Notes: a model not told the origin generated them from the sequence alone. Counted from the stretch's first letter, positions 25,541 through 34,484 are shown. The stretch: 64,000 nt of DNA from Paenibacillus sp. JZ16 (GCF_015326965.1 NZ_CP017659.1:3286001-3350000), one strand, 5' to 3'. Numbers and translations: made by a program.

Positions 25541-25789
25541 TCAGTTTTCCTCTTCGCTGTCCTGAAAGCTTTCCAGTCTGGCTATGACAACGTCAAGCAG
25601 CTCTTCAGCCGTGGGGGCCTCGACCCATTCGCCATCCACATAAGCGAAGGGCATCAGGTAGCACTGGCCGCAGCTGGTCAGGCAGCCGTATTCGATGACT
25701 TGACAATCGTACTTGGCTTCAAGCGTCTGCAGAACTTTATCCGTTCCGAAATAGGAATTGCTTGTGCAAAACTCAATGATAATGGACAT
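25541..25789 (-). CDS. yuzB: YuzB-family protein (DUF1450/UPF0349)
   Basis: The 82-residue protein begins MSIIIEFCTSN and carries VIEYGCLTSCGQCYLMPFA around residues 32-50. The four cysteines C8, C35, C39 and C42 match the family pattern EFC...YGCL.xCG.C. The fold is thioredoxin-like by family and the function is unknown. It is convergent with the YutJ-like gene and divergent from yutI, as in Bacillus. The ribosome site is weak. Confidence 0.85.
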   Translation of the reverse strand: MSIIIEFCTSNSYFGTDKVLQTLEAKYDCQVIEYGCLTSCGQCYLMPFAYVDGEWVEAPTAEELLDVVIARLESFQDSEEEN

Positions 25790-25871
25790 TGTTATTAGAC
25801 CTGCCTTAAGATTGGCATTTTATTTTGCCGGTTTATGTACTATAATATAGGGAGGAAAGGAGTTGAACAAG

Positions 25872-26117
25872 ATGAGTGAAAACACGCAAACCACTGTATA
25901 TGATGAAGTGGCTGAAGTGCTTGATAAACTTCGTCCGTTCCTTCAGCGCGACGGCGGTGACGTGGAACTGGTTGACGTTGAAGACGGCATCGTTAAGCTG
26001 AAATTGATGGGTGCATGCGGTAGCTGCCCTAGCTCCACCATTACTCTGAAAGCAGGGATCGAACGCGCCCTGGTTGAAGAAGTAGAAGGCATTCAAGAAG
26101 TAGTTCAAGTATTCTAA
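25872..26117 (+). CDS. NifU-like Fe-S scaffold protein (YutI)
   Basis: The 81-residue protein is a stand-alone NifU C-terminal domain. [20 protein letters not shown] is the family start and C49-G-S-C52 ([11 protein letters not shown]) binds the cluster. Such proteins hold or pass on Fe-S clusters. The ATG at 25872 is preferred, with AAGGAG nine bases upstream; a TTG at 25863 directly abuts that site. A strong terminator follows. Confidence 0.92.
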   Translation: MSENTQTTVYDEVAEVLDKLRPFLQRDGGDVELVDVEDGIVKLKLMGACGSCPSSTITLKAGIERALVEEVEGIQEVVQVF

Positions 26118-26132
26118 ATCTTCTTTAACTAT

Positions 26133-26174
26133 AAAGAGTCTTGGTTTCCATCGTGGAACCAAGACTCTTTTTTT
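26133..26174 (+). terminator. yutI terminator
   Basis: AAAGAGTCTTGGTTTCC pairs with GGAACCAAGACTCTTT and is followed by a T7 run. Confidence 0.88.
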
Positions 26175-26241
26175 GAAATTAAAGAATATATAAGTTTTCA
26201 GCGGAGCATAAGCAATTCTTTAACTGCAATGATATGTTTAG

Positions 26242-26308
26242 GGAGCCCCGCAAAGTAAAAAGAATTTGGAATTAGCATAGCAGCATGGACTCCACTTTGT
26301 GGGGTCAT
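26242..26308. repeat. 60-bp palindromic intergenic repeat, copy 2 (inverted relative to copy 1)
   Basis: Read on the minus strand: CCCCACAAAGTGGAG, then CATGCTGCTATGCTAATTCC, then ACTTTGCGGGG. The blocks and order match 17446-17503. The arms again form a stem. It lies between yutI and the SDR gene. Confidence 0.7.
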
Positions 26309-26314
26309 TTTAGG

Positions 26315-27088
26315 TTATTCCGGTTTAATCAACGGACGGATCGGATCCAGCCCGCCGGATATATCCATGATATTGCCGGTAATGAAATCCGACTTATCCA
26401 GGCATAAATATTCGATCACCCTGGCGACGTCCTCCCCGCTTCCCGATCGTCCGCGCGGGGTCAGCCCGTCTTGGATGCCCGATACCTCATCGATAGTCTT
26501 CTCCTTGTTGGCTCCGCGAATATCCCCCGGACAGATCATGTTCACGGTGATTCCATACGGGGCTTCTTCCACCGCAAGGGTCTTCGTAAAGGATACCAGG
26601 CCCACTTTAGCGGCAGCGTAGGCTGAACGCTGAGGCCACGCGCGGGCTTCTCCCGCATGTCCGAATCCAAAGTGGATGATGCGTCCCCACTTTTTCTCCC
26701 GCATGGCAGGCAGAACACGGTGGTCCAGCAGCATGACGCCGGTTAAATTGCCATTCACCATATGTACGATTTCGTCGCGGCTGTACTCCGAGAATAGACG
26801 ACGTTCCCGAATGAACGGCCCTGCGTTGTTCACCAGGATATCGATGCTTCCCAGCTGCTCCTCCGTCTGATCCACCAACGAATACAGCTCACGCTCGCTG
26901 GCGATATCGGCTTTAATCGCAATGGACTTCACGCCAAACCCCTCGATTTCGCGGGAGAGCGCTTCCGCTTCATCCTTGCTGTTTACATAATTTATAGCCA
27001 AATGACATCCCTGCCGGGCTAACGACAGCGCCGTCATTTTCCCCAATCCTGTCGCACTGCCTGTAATCAGCGCCACTTTTCCCTTCAA
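26315..27088 (-). CDS. Short-chain dehydrogenase/reductase family protein
   Basis: The 257-residue protein has the SDR cofactor motif GSATGLGKMTAL (TGxxxGxG), then ILVNNAGPF (NNAG), and the active-site YAAAK near residue 155. It is closest in style to FabG-like reductases and B. subtilis YtkK. The usual catalytic serine about 13 residues before the tyrosine is not there; that place reads FGFGHAGEA. Catalysis may therefore differ or be lost. The ATG follows GGAGGGAAAG. The substrate is unknown. Confidence 0.85.
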   Translation of the reverse strand: MKGKVALITGSATGLGKMTALSLARQGCHLAINYVNSKDEAEALSREIEGFGVKSIAIKADIASERELYSLVDQTEEQLGSIDILVNNAGPFIRERRLFSEYSRDEIVHMVNGNLTGVMLLDHRVLPAMREKKWGRIIHFGFGHAGEARAWPQRSAYAAAKVGLVSFTKTLAVEEAPYGITVNMICPGDIRGANKEKTIDEVSGIQDGLTPRGRSGSGEDVARVIEYLCLDKSDFITGNIMDISGGLDPIRPLIKPE

Positions 27089-27181
27089 GGCTTTCCCTCC
27101 TCAGATGGATATCCTTCCTTCAGTATAAAAGATTTGATAAGGCCTAACAACTTGCAAACCCGGCAGAGAGGGCCCATTATA

Positions 27182-27232
27182 CAAAAAAAGAAAGGCATTA
27201 TCCATAAAGACCCACGGTCTTTTGGATAACGC
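27182..27232 (-). terminator. metNIQ operon terminator
   Basis: On the minus strand GGCGTTATCCAAAAGACC pairs with GGTCTTTATGGATAATGCC, followed by TTTCTTTTTTT. Confidence 0.85.
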
Positions 27233-27291
27233 CCTCTCTTCTCGGATACGATGAAACTTATGTTCAGCATCATCGAGCCTTGGTGCTCGAA

Positions 27292-28134
27292 TTAAAATGC
27301 CGGAATGACAGCACCTTTGTACTCTTCTTCAATAAAGGTCTTCACGTCCTCGGAAGTCAGCGCCTTCGCCAATTTTTGAATGGCATCGGAGTCTTTGTTG
27401 TCCGGACGAGCTACCAGCAGATTGGCATAAGGGTTCTCTTTGTCTTCGATAAAGAGCGCATCCTTTGTTGGATCCAGTCCCGCTTCAAGCGCGTAGTTCG
27501 TGTTGATGACAGCCAGATCCAGCTCATCGAGCATACGCGGCAGCATCGCGGCTTCAACTTCTTTGAACTCCAGGTTCTTCGGATTTTCCACGATATCCTT
27601 AGCGGTAGCTTCAAGCTTGGTTTCATCCTGCAGCTTAATGACGCCATTCTTGGACAGCAGGGTCAATGCACGGCCCGCATTCGATGGGTCACTTGGGATC
27701 GCCACAACGGCTCCATCCTTCAGCTCATCGGCCGATTTAATCGTTCTGGAGTATGCACCCAGCGGCTCCACATGCACGGCGATCACGGACTCCAGGTCCA
27801 GTTTGCGCTCTTTGATTTCATTATCCAGGTAAGGCTTGTGCTGGAAGAAATTCGCGTCGATTTCCTTGGAATCCACTTGCGTATTAGGCAGCAGATAATC
27901 CGTAAATTCCACGATTTCCAGGTTCACGCCTTCCTTTTCAAGCGCCGGTTTGATATGCTCCAAAATTTTGGCGTGTGGTGAAGGCGAAGCACCTACTTTC
28001 AAGGTTACGGTCTCTTGAGCGCCGCCTCCTGTTGTTCCCCCTGGCTCAGCCGCGTTATCCGCAGGCTTGCTGCCGCACGCAGCCAGCACCGTAACCAATG
28101 TCAAGCTGATCAATGCCAATGTCCATTTTTTCAT
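27292..28134 (-). CDS. metQ: Methionine ABC transporter substrate-binding lipoprotein
   Basis: Binds methionine outside the membrane for MetNI. The 280-residue NlpA-family protein has a signal peptide ending in the lipobox LAAC (cysteine near residue 20), then the family blocks VGASPSPHAKILEH and FFQHKPYLDNEI. VHVEPLGAYS and AVINTNYALEAGL follow. It is the last gene of metN-metI-metQ, 69 bases after metI, and is followed by the operon terminator. Confidence 0.95.
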   Translation of the reverse strand: MKKWTLALISLTLVTVLAACGSKPADNAAEPGGTTGGGAQETVTLKVGASPSPHAKILEHIKPALEKEGVNLEIVEFTDYLLPNTQVDSKEIDANFFQHKPYLDNEIKERKLDLESVIAVHVEPLGAYSRTIKSADELKDGAVVAIPSDPSNAGRALTLLSKNGVIKLQDETKLEATAKDIVENPKNLEFKEVEAAMLPRMLDELDLAVINTNYALEAGLDPTKDALFIEDKENPYANLLVARPDNKDSDAIQKLAKALTSEDVKTFIEEEYKGAVIPAF

Positions 28135-28203
28135 TTTAAAAACTCTCCCTCCGAAAATATATTATTTTTTTATATTGTCTTCCTTGATGCCTCATCCATT
28201 CCG

Positions 28204-28872
28204 TTATTTTCTTGTAAAATGTCGGACCAAGCGATCTCCTGCCATTTGCAGCAGTTGTACCAGCACAATCATTAATACGACGGCCAGAATCATAATCTCG
28301 GTCTCATAACGGTAATATCCATACTTGATGGCCAAATCGCCCAACCCGCCGCCGCCGACTTGACCGGACATCGCGGTATACGAGACCAGGGTTACAATCG
28401 TGATGGTCATCCCAGCCAGCAAACCCGGGCGAGCCTCCGGAAGGAGAACCCTCCATATGATTTGGCTTGTCGAGGAGCCCATGGCATGAGCCGCTTCAAT
28501 GACCCCTTTGTCCACCTCATTCAAGGCGGTTTCCACGAGTCTGGCGAAGAATGGCGCCGCGCCTATCACGAGCGGTGGAATGGTTCCCAGCACGCCATAA
28601 GAAACACCCACAAGCGATTTCGTAATCGGAATCATCGCAACGATCAGGATAATGAACGGAATCGAACGCAGGATGTTCACAATGAACGACAGGATCGAGT
28701 ATCCGAAGCGTACCAGGCCGGATGTGGATCTAGCGGCCATGTAGAGCAGCACGCCAATCGGCAGTCCGATAATGAAGCTGAACAATGCCGATGCCCCCAG
28801 CATCCGAAGGGTATCCAAGGTTGCCGTCCATATTTCTTTCCAGTCGATCTGGGTAAAATCGAGTTCGAACAT
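28204..28872 (-). CDS. metI: Methionine ABC transporter permease
   Basis: The 222-residue inner-membrane permease has about five helices and the cytoplasmic coupling loop EAAHAMGSSTSQIIWRVLLPEA, the EAA motif that contacts MetN. The ATG overlaps the metN stop codon (TAATG), so translation is coupled. Confidence 0.95.
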   Translation of the reverse strand: MFELDFTQIDWKEIWTATLDTLRMLGASALFSFIIGLPIGVLLYMAARSTSGLVRFGYSILSFIVNILRSIPFIILIVAMIPITKSLVGVSYGVLGTIPPLVIGAAPFFARLVETALNEVDKGVIEAAHAMGSSTSQIIWRVLLPEARPGLLAGMTITIVTLVSYTAMSGQVGGGGLGDLAIKYGYYRYETEIMILAVVLMIVLVQLLQMAGDRLVRHFTRK

Positions 28873-29888
28873 TAATGAATCACCTCCACGTCTAATCCTT
28901 GCTCAAGGAGCTTCCGAATCGTATCTTCAATAGCGCCCTCTTCCCCTTCAAAACGGACAATGAGTTGGCCGTACGGCGTTTCTTTGATCGTGGAAATGGT
29001 ACCCTGCAGAATTGCAAAATTTACGCCCGTCTCATGGACGGTATGGGACAGAATTGATTCGTACGTTTTCGATCCAAGGAACGTAATCTGCACCGCCCTT
29101 GAAGGTCCGTTTGTCTGTCCCTGGATGGCCAGCCGGAGCGCTTCGCCGCTGTCCATCTCCTGACGGATAAATTCCTGGGTTACCTCATGCTTCGGCTTCA
29201 GGAACACTTCCGTTACCGGCCCTTGCTCCACGATGCCGCCTTGATGAATGACGGCGACCCGGTCGCATATGCTCTGAATCACATGCATTTCATGGGTAAT
29301 CAGCACGATCGTCAGATGAAACTTTTTGTTAATGTCCAGCAGCAGGCGCAGGATCGAATCCGTCGTCTGCGGGTCAAGAGCCGAAGTGGCTTCGTCGCAC
29401 AGCAGTACTTCCGGATCACTCGCGAGCGCTCTGGCGATGCCCACCCGCTGCTTCTGGCCCCCAGATAGCTGAGACGGGTACTTGTCCCGATGCGCCTCGA
29501 GCCCGACCAAGGCCAACAACTCGGATACTTTACGTTCCAGTTCGGCGTTTGGCGTCTTGATCAGACGCAGCGGAAACGCAATGTTATCGTACACCGTCGC
29601 CGATGACAACAGGTTAAAGTGCTGAAAAATCATGCCGATTTTGCGGCGTTCCGCCTGAAGCTGCTTCTTGCCAAGCGACGTTAAGTTCTTACCGTTCACC
29701 CACACCTCGCCCGAGGTGGGACGCTCCAACAAATTGATACAACGGATCAATGTGCTTTTACCTGCACCGGAGTGTCCGATCACTCCGAAAATTTCTCCTT
29801 TTTCAATCGACAAATCCAATTCGGACAACGCAGTTGTTAAAGTTCCGGCTTTTCCGTACTGCTTCGTCAATTGCTTGAGCTCAATCAA
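28872..29888 (-). CDS. metN: Methionine ABC transporter ATP-binding protein
   Basis: The 338-residue ATPase has Walker A GHSGAGKSTL near residue 38, the signature LSGGQKQRVGIARAL near 140 and Walker B VLLCDEATSALD. A C-terminal NIL domain from about residue 265 senses methionine (trans-inhibition) in the family. Translation starts at a TTG (29888) behind AGGAGGATTATCGGA. It is the first gene of the operon, controlled by the SAM riboswitch just upstream. Confidence 0.95.
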   Translation of the reverse strand: MIELKQLTKQYGKAGTLTTALSELDLSIEKGEIFGVIGHSGAGKSTLIRCINLLERPTSGEVWVNGKNLTSLGKKQLQAERRKIGMIFQHFNLLSSATVYDNIAFPLRLIKTPNAELERKVSELLALVGLEAHRDKYPSQLSGGQKQRVGIARALASDPEVLLCDEATSALDPQTTDSILRLLLDINKKFHLTIVLITHEMHVIQSICDRVAVIHQGGIVEQGPVTEVFLKPKHEVTQEFIRQEMDSGEALRLAIQGQTNGPSRAVQITFLGSKTYESILSHTVHETGVNFAILQGTISTIKETPYGQLIVRFEGEEGAIEDTIRKLLEQGLDVEVIH

Positions 29889-29935
29889 TCCGATAATCCT
29901 CCTTTTTCCATAGCTTCATATCTATTTACCCAAAA

Positions 29936-29979
29936 GAAAAGAGCCTCTTTTTGTAGAATCAAAAAGGGCCCTCTTTACG
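29936..29979 (-). terminator. Terminator of the metN SAM-riboswitch leader
   Basis: On the minus strand AGAGGGCCCTTTTTG pairs with CAAAAAGAGGCTCT and is followed by TTTC. It is formed when SAM is bound. Confidence 0.7.
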
Positions 29980-29989
29980 TAAAAGTCAA

Positions 29990-30142
29990 CGCCTTTTCTC
30001 ATCTGTCAAAGCCAAAGGATATCCTGTAGCTTTGAAGGAATTAGCACCATGTCACTCCATGTGTCATCGCGTTAAGCAATTACACGCTGGAGTCGGTTGC
30101 CGGGCTTCATCGGGCCTGTCCCTCCGCCTCTCTCGATAAGAA
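29990..30142 (-). promoter_or_regulatory. SAM-I riboswitch (S box) of metNIQ
   Basis: The minus-strand RNA shows the class I SAM riboswitch in order: TTATCGAGAGAGGCGGAGGG, ACAGGCCCGATGAAGCCCGG, CAACC, then GGTGCTAATTCC and CAGATGAGAA. It lies between a TTGACA/TATACT promoter and metN. High SAM should end transcription early. Confidence 0.95.
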
Positions 30143-30209
30143 AACATCGATATGAAATTTTTCCGATTAATTTGATCTGATTTGATAACATTTAATGAAT
30201 GCAATAGTT

Positions 30210-30238
30210 AGTATAGATTCTTTTCAGGTTTTTGTCAA
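30210..30238 (-). promoter_or_regulatory. metNIQ promoter
   Basis: On the minus strand TTGACA (30238-30233) and TATACT (30215-30210) are 17 bases apart, about 70 bases before the S box core. Confidence 0.75.
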
Positions 30239-30263
30239 AAGGAATTTCATGGCGATTTTGTGC

Positions 30264-30983
30264 CTAAGTCCTGACTCCATTTTTCGCCCAAAGCTTGTTC
30301 GTATATTTATAAGAGGCCGCCAGACTCCGGCATACCATATCAACGCCCTGTTTGAGATCGTCCAGGTGCTGGCCGATATCCTCCAGCTCGATCTTGTCCG
30401 ACAGTCCTTGATGACGCTGCCACAAATCATCCTGCATCTCGGAATTCATGTAATGGATTTCGGCGTTGCGCCGTTTCCGGAGGGTGTTCAGCGGTGTTTT
30501 GTAACGATCCTTGATCTCCTCCAGCTCTTTGGCCAGCTCTCCGTGGGCCTTCAGGAATTTAAACTGCCGCAGGACCGTAAAATAAGAGAAATGTGCCTTC
30601 ACCTTGGAGGTATGAAGATCATACAAATCGTTCAACACCGTCCCCAGCTTGTCAAGGATCGAGAATACGCGGATGAAGCCGTTTTTGTAAAAATACACAT
30701 ACCGCTGATATTCCCCTTGCTCCTGAATCGACATGTCATCGATGTAACCCGATTGGATCGATTGGCTGAAATGCCGGGCCGCATTCCAGCTCTGTTCCAG
30801 CTCATCCAGGGAAACGATCAACCCCCGGGTCCAAATCTCAAGCTTGCGAAAATCATGCGTCGGATCCTGATTTTTCTCCATTTCCTTCTGCAGCAGCCGG
30901 GTTGTTTGGACCATCGATTCAATGGCTTCCTCAAGCAGGCCGTTATTCTGCCGGGGCTGTTCCCCAAGTAGCATTCGAAGCAT
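30264..30983 (-). CDS. HEPN-domain protein of the Cthe_2314 type
   Basis: The ATG at 30983 follows GAGGGGG by 7 bases and gives 239 residues; earlier in-frame ATGs have no site. The protein is all-helical and charged. Late in the sequence RKRRNAEIHYMNSE carries an R-x4-H motif (RNAEIH), the HEPN signature. The middle reads FYKNGFIRVFSILDKLGTVLNDL. Some HEPN proteins are RNases. The Cthe_2314-like group has no known role, and there is no toxin-antitoxin partner pattern beside it apart from a 64-residue gene upstream. Confidence 0.75.
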   Translation of the reverse strand: MLRMLLGEQPRQNNGLLEEAIESMVQTTRLLQKEMEKNQDPTHDFRKLEIWTRGLIVSLDELEQSWNAARHFSQSIQSGYIDDMSIQEQGEYQRYVYFYKNGFIRVFSILDKLGTVLNDLYDLHTSKVKAHFSYFTVLRQFKFLKAHGELAKELEEIKDRYKTPLNTLRKRRNAEIHYMNSEMQDDLWQRHQGLSDKIELEDIGQHLDDLKQGVDMVCRSLAASYKYTNKLWAKNGVRT

Positions 30984-31029
30984 GGCGGTACCCCCTCGCG
31001 TCATCAGATTAACCTTGGTTCTTGGATCG

Positions 31030-31224
31030 CTATTTGCCAAAATAGGGATTCCACCGCGTTTCAACCGTTTTCACGATATCCTCACGCGGGAATAACTCAT
31101 CCGGGTATCCCGGTTTCATTCGTTCATCCATCAGGGGATTGTTCTTATAGGATGCCCCCGAAACGACCAGACAACCCCCATCTCCTTGATATCGGACACG
31201 TCTTGCGGATGGCTTGGTTATCAT
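31030..31224 (-). CDS. Hypothetical 64-residue protein upstream of the HEPN gene
   Basis: ATG at 31224 behind GGGGGAG. The product begins MITKPSARRVRYQGDGG, contains one cysteine and a proline-rich middle (KPGYPDELFPRED) and ends WNPYFGK. There is no membrane helix. The stop lies 46 bases before the HEPN start, so the two may be cotranscribed. The family is not recognised. Confidence 0.6.
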   Translation of the reverse strand: MITKPSARRVRYQGDGGCLVVSGASYKNNPLMDERMKPGYPDELFPREDIVKTVETRWNPYFGK

Positions 31225-31248
31225 CGGCTCCCCCTTACTATACAACAA

Positions 31249-31279
31249 AGCCCTCGAGGCAAGCTCGGGGACTTTGCAT
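31249..31279 (-). terminator. Probable ctaA terminator
   Basis: CCCCGAGC-TTGC-CTCGAGGG hairpin (minus strand) with a short T stretch, between ctaA and the 64-residue gene. Confidence 0.45.
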
Positions 31280-31322
31280 AAAAGATGTTGCCTGAAATTC
31301 GATCTTTTTTTTGCTTTTTTTC

Positions 31323-32297
31323 TTATACGATCTTTTCGCTTGGCATGCTATGATCCGGCCGCATTTCGGCTTTAACCGGCCTGCTGAGCTGCCAAACCCT
31401 GACACTTAAATAACACAATACGCCGAATAAGGCGGAGATCAACAAGGTATGCCCCAGTGCGGAGAATACGTAAACCTCCTCGTTATGCATCGTTGCCATA
31501 ATGAGGGCGCCGCTGAACACCTGCAGCAGGCAGAGCACGGTTGCCGAGATGCCCAGCATCTGGATCTCCCGGTTGTCGCGGTTCCGCCAATATGCAAAAT
31601 GCCCCATCACCGCCACAACGATCAGCAGCAGAAGCGCCGCCACGCGGTGCATAAAGGCGATGCCTACCCCTCCGCTCAGCTCCGGTATCACTTCCCCGTT
31701 ACACAGCGGCCAGCCGGAGCACCCTTCCCGGGAATCGGTATGGCTCACGAATGCACCGATATAAACCACGATGTAACTGTACAAGGTTGTGCCCCATACT
31801 AAATTACGGAAGCCCTTGCTTACCCGAGGCAGACGCTCCAAGTCTACGGGCCCCTTCGCCTGTTCTACCCGCCGCATACCCAAAGCCAGCATGACAGAGC
31901 TAGCAAAGGCAATCAGCGAGAAGCCAAAATGCAGCGCCATAATCGCAGCCGATTGAGGCTTAACCACCGCAAGCGCACCCATGATCGCCTGTACAATAAC
32001 GAATACCGAGGTCCCGATAACATAAGCCATCAAATCCCGGCGATCCCGCTTGTACTTCCAGAACGCAATCAGCGAAGCGAGCGCCGCCAAACCCGCCATT
32101 CCACTAACGGCCCGGTGTGAATACTCAATCATGGAGGATACCGTGTAAGCGGGAACAAATTTACCGTTGCACAGCGGCCACTCCTGACCGCAACCGAGTC
32201 CCGAGCCCGTCTTTGTCACAACCATGCCACCGAACGTCGCGCAGAACATAACTAAGCATGTTATGTAACTCAGCCATTTTAGTTGTTTATCATTCAC
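31323..32297 (-). CDS. ctaA: Heme A synthase
   Basis: Membrane enzyme that oxidises the C8 methyl of heme O to make heme A for aa3-type oxidases. The 324-residue COX15/CtaA protein has about eight helices. Paired repeats carry the heme histidines (YSHRAVSG and FMHRVAAL) and the extracytoplasmic cysteines (GLGCGQEWPLCNG and REGCSGWPLCNGE). GTG start behind AGGTGAG. It pairs functionally with CtaB (45305-46243) and HemQ. Confidence 0.95.
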   Translation of the reverse strand: MNDKQLKWLSYITCLVMFCATFGGMVVTKTGSGLGCGQEWPLCNGKFVPAYTVSSMIEYSHRAVSGMAGLAALASLIAFWKYKRDRRDLMAYVIGTSVFVIVQAIMGALAVVKPQSAAIMALHFGFSLIAFASSVMLALGMRRVEQAKGPVDLERLPRVSKGFRNLVWGTTLYSYIVVYIGAFVSHTDSREGCSGWPLCNGEVIPELSGGVGIAFMHRVAALLLLIVVAVMGHFAYWRNRDNREIQMLGISATVLCLLQVFSGALIMATMHNEEVYVFSALGHTLLISALFGVLCYLSVRVWQLSRPVKAEMRPDHSMPSEKIV

Positions 32298-32371
32298 TTA
32301 TCTCACCTGCTGCTCCTAATCATTCACTATTTAAACCTTTACAGGATCGCATCGTACACAGTCCACATTTC

Positions 32372-32400
32372 ATTATACCTGATTCTGCCGCCACGGTCAC
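32372..32400 (-). promoter_or_regulatory. Likely ctaA promoter
   Basis: On the minus strand GTGACC (32400-32395) and TATAAT (32377-32372) are 17 bases apart. Confidence 0.45.
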
Positions 32401-32489
32401 TTGAGCGATTGTGACAAAATGTTCAAAAATGAGAAAAACCTTCATGATCCAGGTACTTGACTTCATCGCCATATCTCTATTCGATATAT

Positions 32490-32531
32490 AAAACAACACC
32501 GCCGCCAATTATAGATCAAGGCGGCGGTGCT
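32490..32531 (-). terminator. Terminator after the thioredoxin-like gene
   Basis: GCACCGCCGCC and GGCGGCGGTGT form a stem followed by TGTTTT on the minus strand. Confidence 0.75.
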
Positions 32532-32541
32532 ATGGTCACCC

Positions 32542-32886
32542 TTACTTATGAATCGTACTGTATACGTCCACGGCACGCTGCAGGAAATCTTCAATTTCCT
32601 CGCGCGATTTGCGGAGTTTGTTAACATAGCGAACCAGCTCGCGTCCATCGGAGTATGCAACAAAGCTGGGGATACCCAAAATATTTTGCTGCTGACTCAC
32701 GTCACCGACAGCATCGACGTCAACCTCTACCAGAGTCAATTGGTTTGAGAACTTCGTCTCAACCTCCGGCATGAATGGATCGATAAACTTGCAATCGCCG
32801 CACCAGTCTGCTTTAAATACGGCAACAGTCAGTCGCGGAGACTGGATTGCAACCTGAAATTCTGCTTCCGAAGTGATTTTTTCCAT
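32542..32886 (-). CDS. Thioredoxin-family protein with CGDC active site
   Basis: The 114-residue cytosolic thioredoxin fold begins MEKITSEAEFQ. The active site is WCGDC (near residues 29-33), not the CGPC of TrxA, and the cis-proline segment is LGIPSFVAYSDG. B. subtilis has similar minor thioredoxins such as YtpP with unknown partners. AAAGGGGAG precedes the ATG. It is monocistronic. Confidence 0.88.
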   Translation of the reverse strand: MEKITSEAEFQVAIQSPRLTVAVFKADWCGDCKFIDPFMPEVETKFSNQLTLVEVDVDAVGDVSQQQNILGIPSFVAYSDGRELVRYVNKLRKSREEIEDFLQRAVDVYSTIHK

Positions 32887-33024
32887 TGATTATCTCCCCT
32901 TTACGTCGAGTTCCTTCACCCTTAGTGAATCAAAATGTTGAGTGGAAGTCAAATTTTAGAGCATACTGACATTATGATGTTCACAGGCAGGGATTAACCA
33001 TCAGAAAGTGCAGGTGACCCCCGA

Positions 33025-34416
33025 ATGCACTCGAACGGAGTCAAAAATAAAAAAAACCAGGGCAAGGATGTATGGTCATGGGCGTCAGCCATTCCGCAGG
33101 CCCTGACAGAATCATGGTCGGGGATGATTGCATCATGGCGATTCTCCTTAAAGCTCCGGACAAGCAGACACGAATTGCAATGGGACCCTGCAGCGGTAAG
33201 GGGAATTCGCGTAAAGCTCAAGGAAATCCTATACTCCCATCCCTATCTGCAGCAGAGCGTTACCCCGTTTCCGTTCCCTTCCATGCAAGGGTATAGCGAT
33301 ATTCGGATTCATGAACCAGGTGCAGATGTTCAGCTATCCCAAGAAGAGCAGCAGTTGATTCATCATATTCAGGAGGCCGCAGCCGCAGCCAACCGGAGCA
33401 ACGTAACGCGTACGCAAGCCTATTTGGACTGTTATATATCGCATCCTGAGCTGCATTGGGCTTTGCTGGCCCATATGGTATCGCGTAATGCCGGGTGGAA
33501 TATGAGCGATCTGAAAGGCGGATTGATGTCGGATCTCACGGATCCGACATTCAAGAGCAATCTGTACCGTTTCCTGGAGCGCTGCAATGCGCTGATCTTC
33601 CAGGACGCCTACCCCCAGCTGCTTCTCTATATACACAGTCGAAATAAAGGCAAGCCCCTATTTCATTTACTCCCCCACTTTCATGTTTCATCGTTCATGA
33701 CACCGTTCTGGGAACAGTTCTGGCAGGATCAGAGCAGTTCGCTGCTTACGGTGGCACTCATCATTAATGAACAGAACTATATTGAGGGGCGTGTGGCGAG
33801 ACATCCTTTTTACCAACAACATATTCTGGAGAATCCCTTCTTTCGGCTGCATGAGCTGACCCGGTTGAATCAAATCGTGTTTCCGCTGGGTCAAGTCCAA
33901 CGAACAGAGTCGGGGGAAAGTACTGGGCCAAAGCTCCTATCCCCAACCAGGCCGCTGGCCGGACTTACCATCCCCAAGTTTGACGACCTGTCCATTCGGA
34001 TCAAGGCTGGCCGTTCGCTGTATGCTTTATTGTTTGGGTATGAGGAGATTTACCGCGCTGTGCTGGCCTTCGCGCGATCCACCAAGCACCAAGGATCGCG
34101 CGCTGAATACTGGCCGGGCTTATTTACGCCGACCCTTGAGCAAGCCATGAATCATGGCCACGCGGGATCTGACCTCATCACTTCCGAATGGCTCCCGGGT
34201 GGCCAACGTCTGTACAGCCCTTATCTTGAGGAGATCTGGGAGGATGAACCCCCCGAGCCGATTCCCCGGTACGACTGGTTTCAGGGCCGTGCGATGTTTA
34301 GGCATATCCGCAAACCGTTACGGCCGCTGCTGCCGGATATTACACACGCCCATCGGGCCGCTCTAGAGAAAACCTCCATCGTGCATGATGTGTCTGATCA
34401 GTTCCATCCGCATTAA
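33025..34416 (+). CDS. DUF2515 family protein (YppC-like)
   Basis: The 463-residue soluble protein has the block RTQAYLDCYISHPELHWALL near residue 128 and LAHMVSRNAGWNMSDLKGG directly after. This is the hallmark of the DUF2515 family (B. subtilis YppC), whose function is unknown. An AGGTGA lies 7 bases before the ATG. The N-terminus is basic (VKNKKNQGK) and without a signal peptide. It is alone between its terminator and the thioredoxin-like gene. Confidence 0.8.
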   Translation: MHSNGVKNKKNQGKDVWSWASAIPQALTESWSGMIASWRFSLKLRTSRHELQWDPAAVRGIRVKLKEILYSHPYLQQSVTPFPFPSMQGYSDIRIHEPGADVQLSQEEQQLIHHIQEAAAAANRSNVTRTQAYLDCYISHPELHWALLAHMVSRNAGWNMSDLKGGLMSDLTDPTFKSNLYRFLERCNALIFQDAYPQLLLYIHSRNKGKPLFHLLPHFHVSSFMTPFWEQFWQDQSSSLLTVALIINEQNYIEGRVARHPFYQQHILENPFFRLHELTRLNQIVFPLGQVQRTESGESTGPKLLSPTRPLAGLTIPKFDDLSIRIKAGRSLYALLFGYEEIYRAVLAFARSTKHQGSRAEYWPGLFTPTLEQAMNHGHAGSDLITSEWLPGGQRLYSPYLEEIWEDEPPEPIPRYDWFQGRAMFRHIRKPLRPLLPDITHAHRAALEKTSIVHDVSDQFHPH

Positions 34417-34420
34417 AATG

Positions 34421-34460
34421 AAAAGAGACCGTCCCGATACTGCAAGGAAGGTCTCTTTTC
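34421..34460 (+). terminator. Terminator after the DUF2515 gene
   Basis: AAAAGAGACC...GGTCTCTTTT hairpin five bases after the stop. Confidence 0.75.
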
Positions 34461-34484
34461 GGTTCTATTTACCACGATAAGTGC

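Noticed and set aside
30195-30971. Plus-strand open frame across the metN promoter and opposite the HEPN gene
   Set aside because: It starts inside the metN promoter region and lacks a ribosome site; the minus-strand gene has a better start and a known domain.
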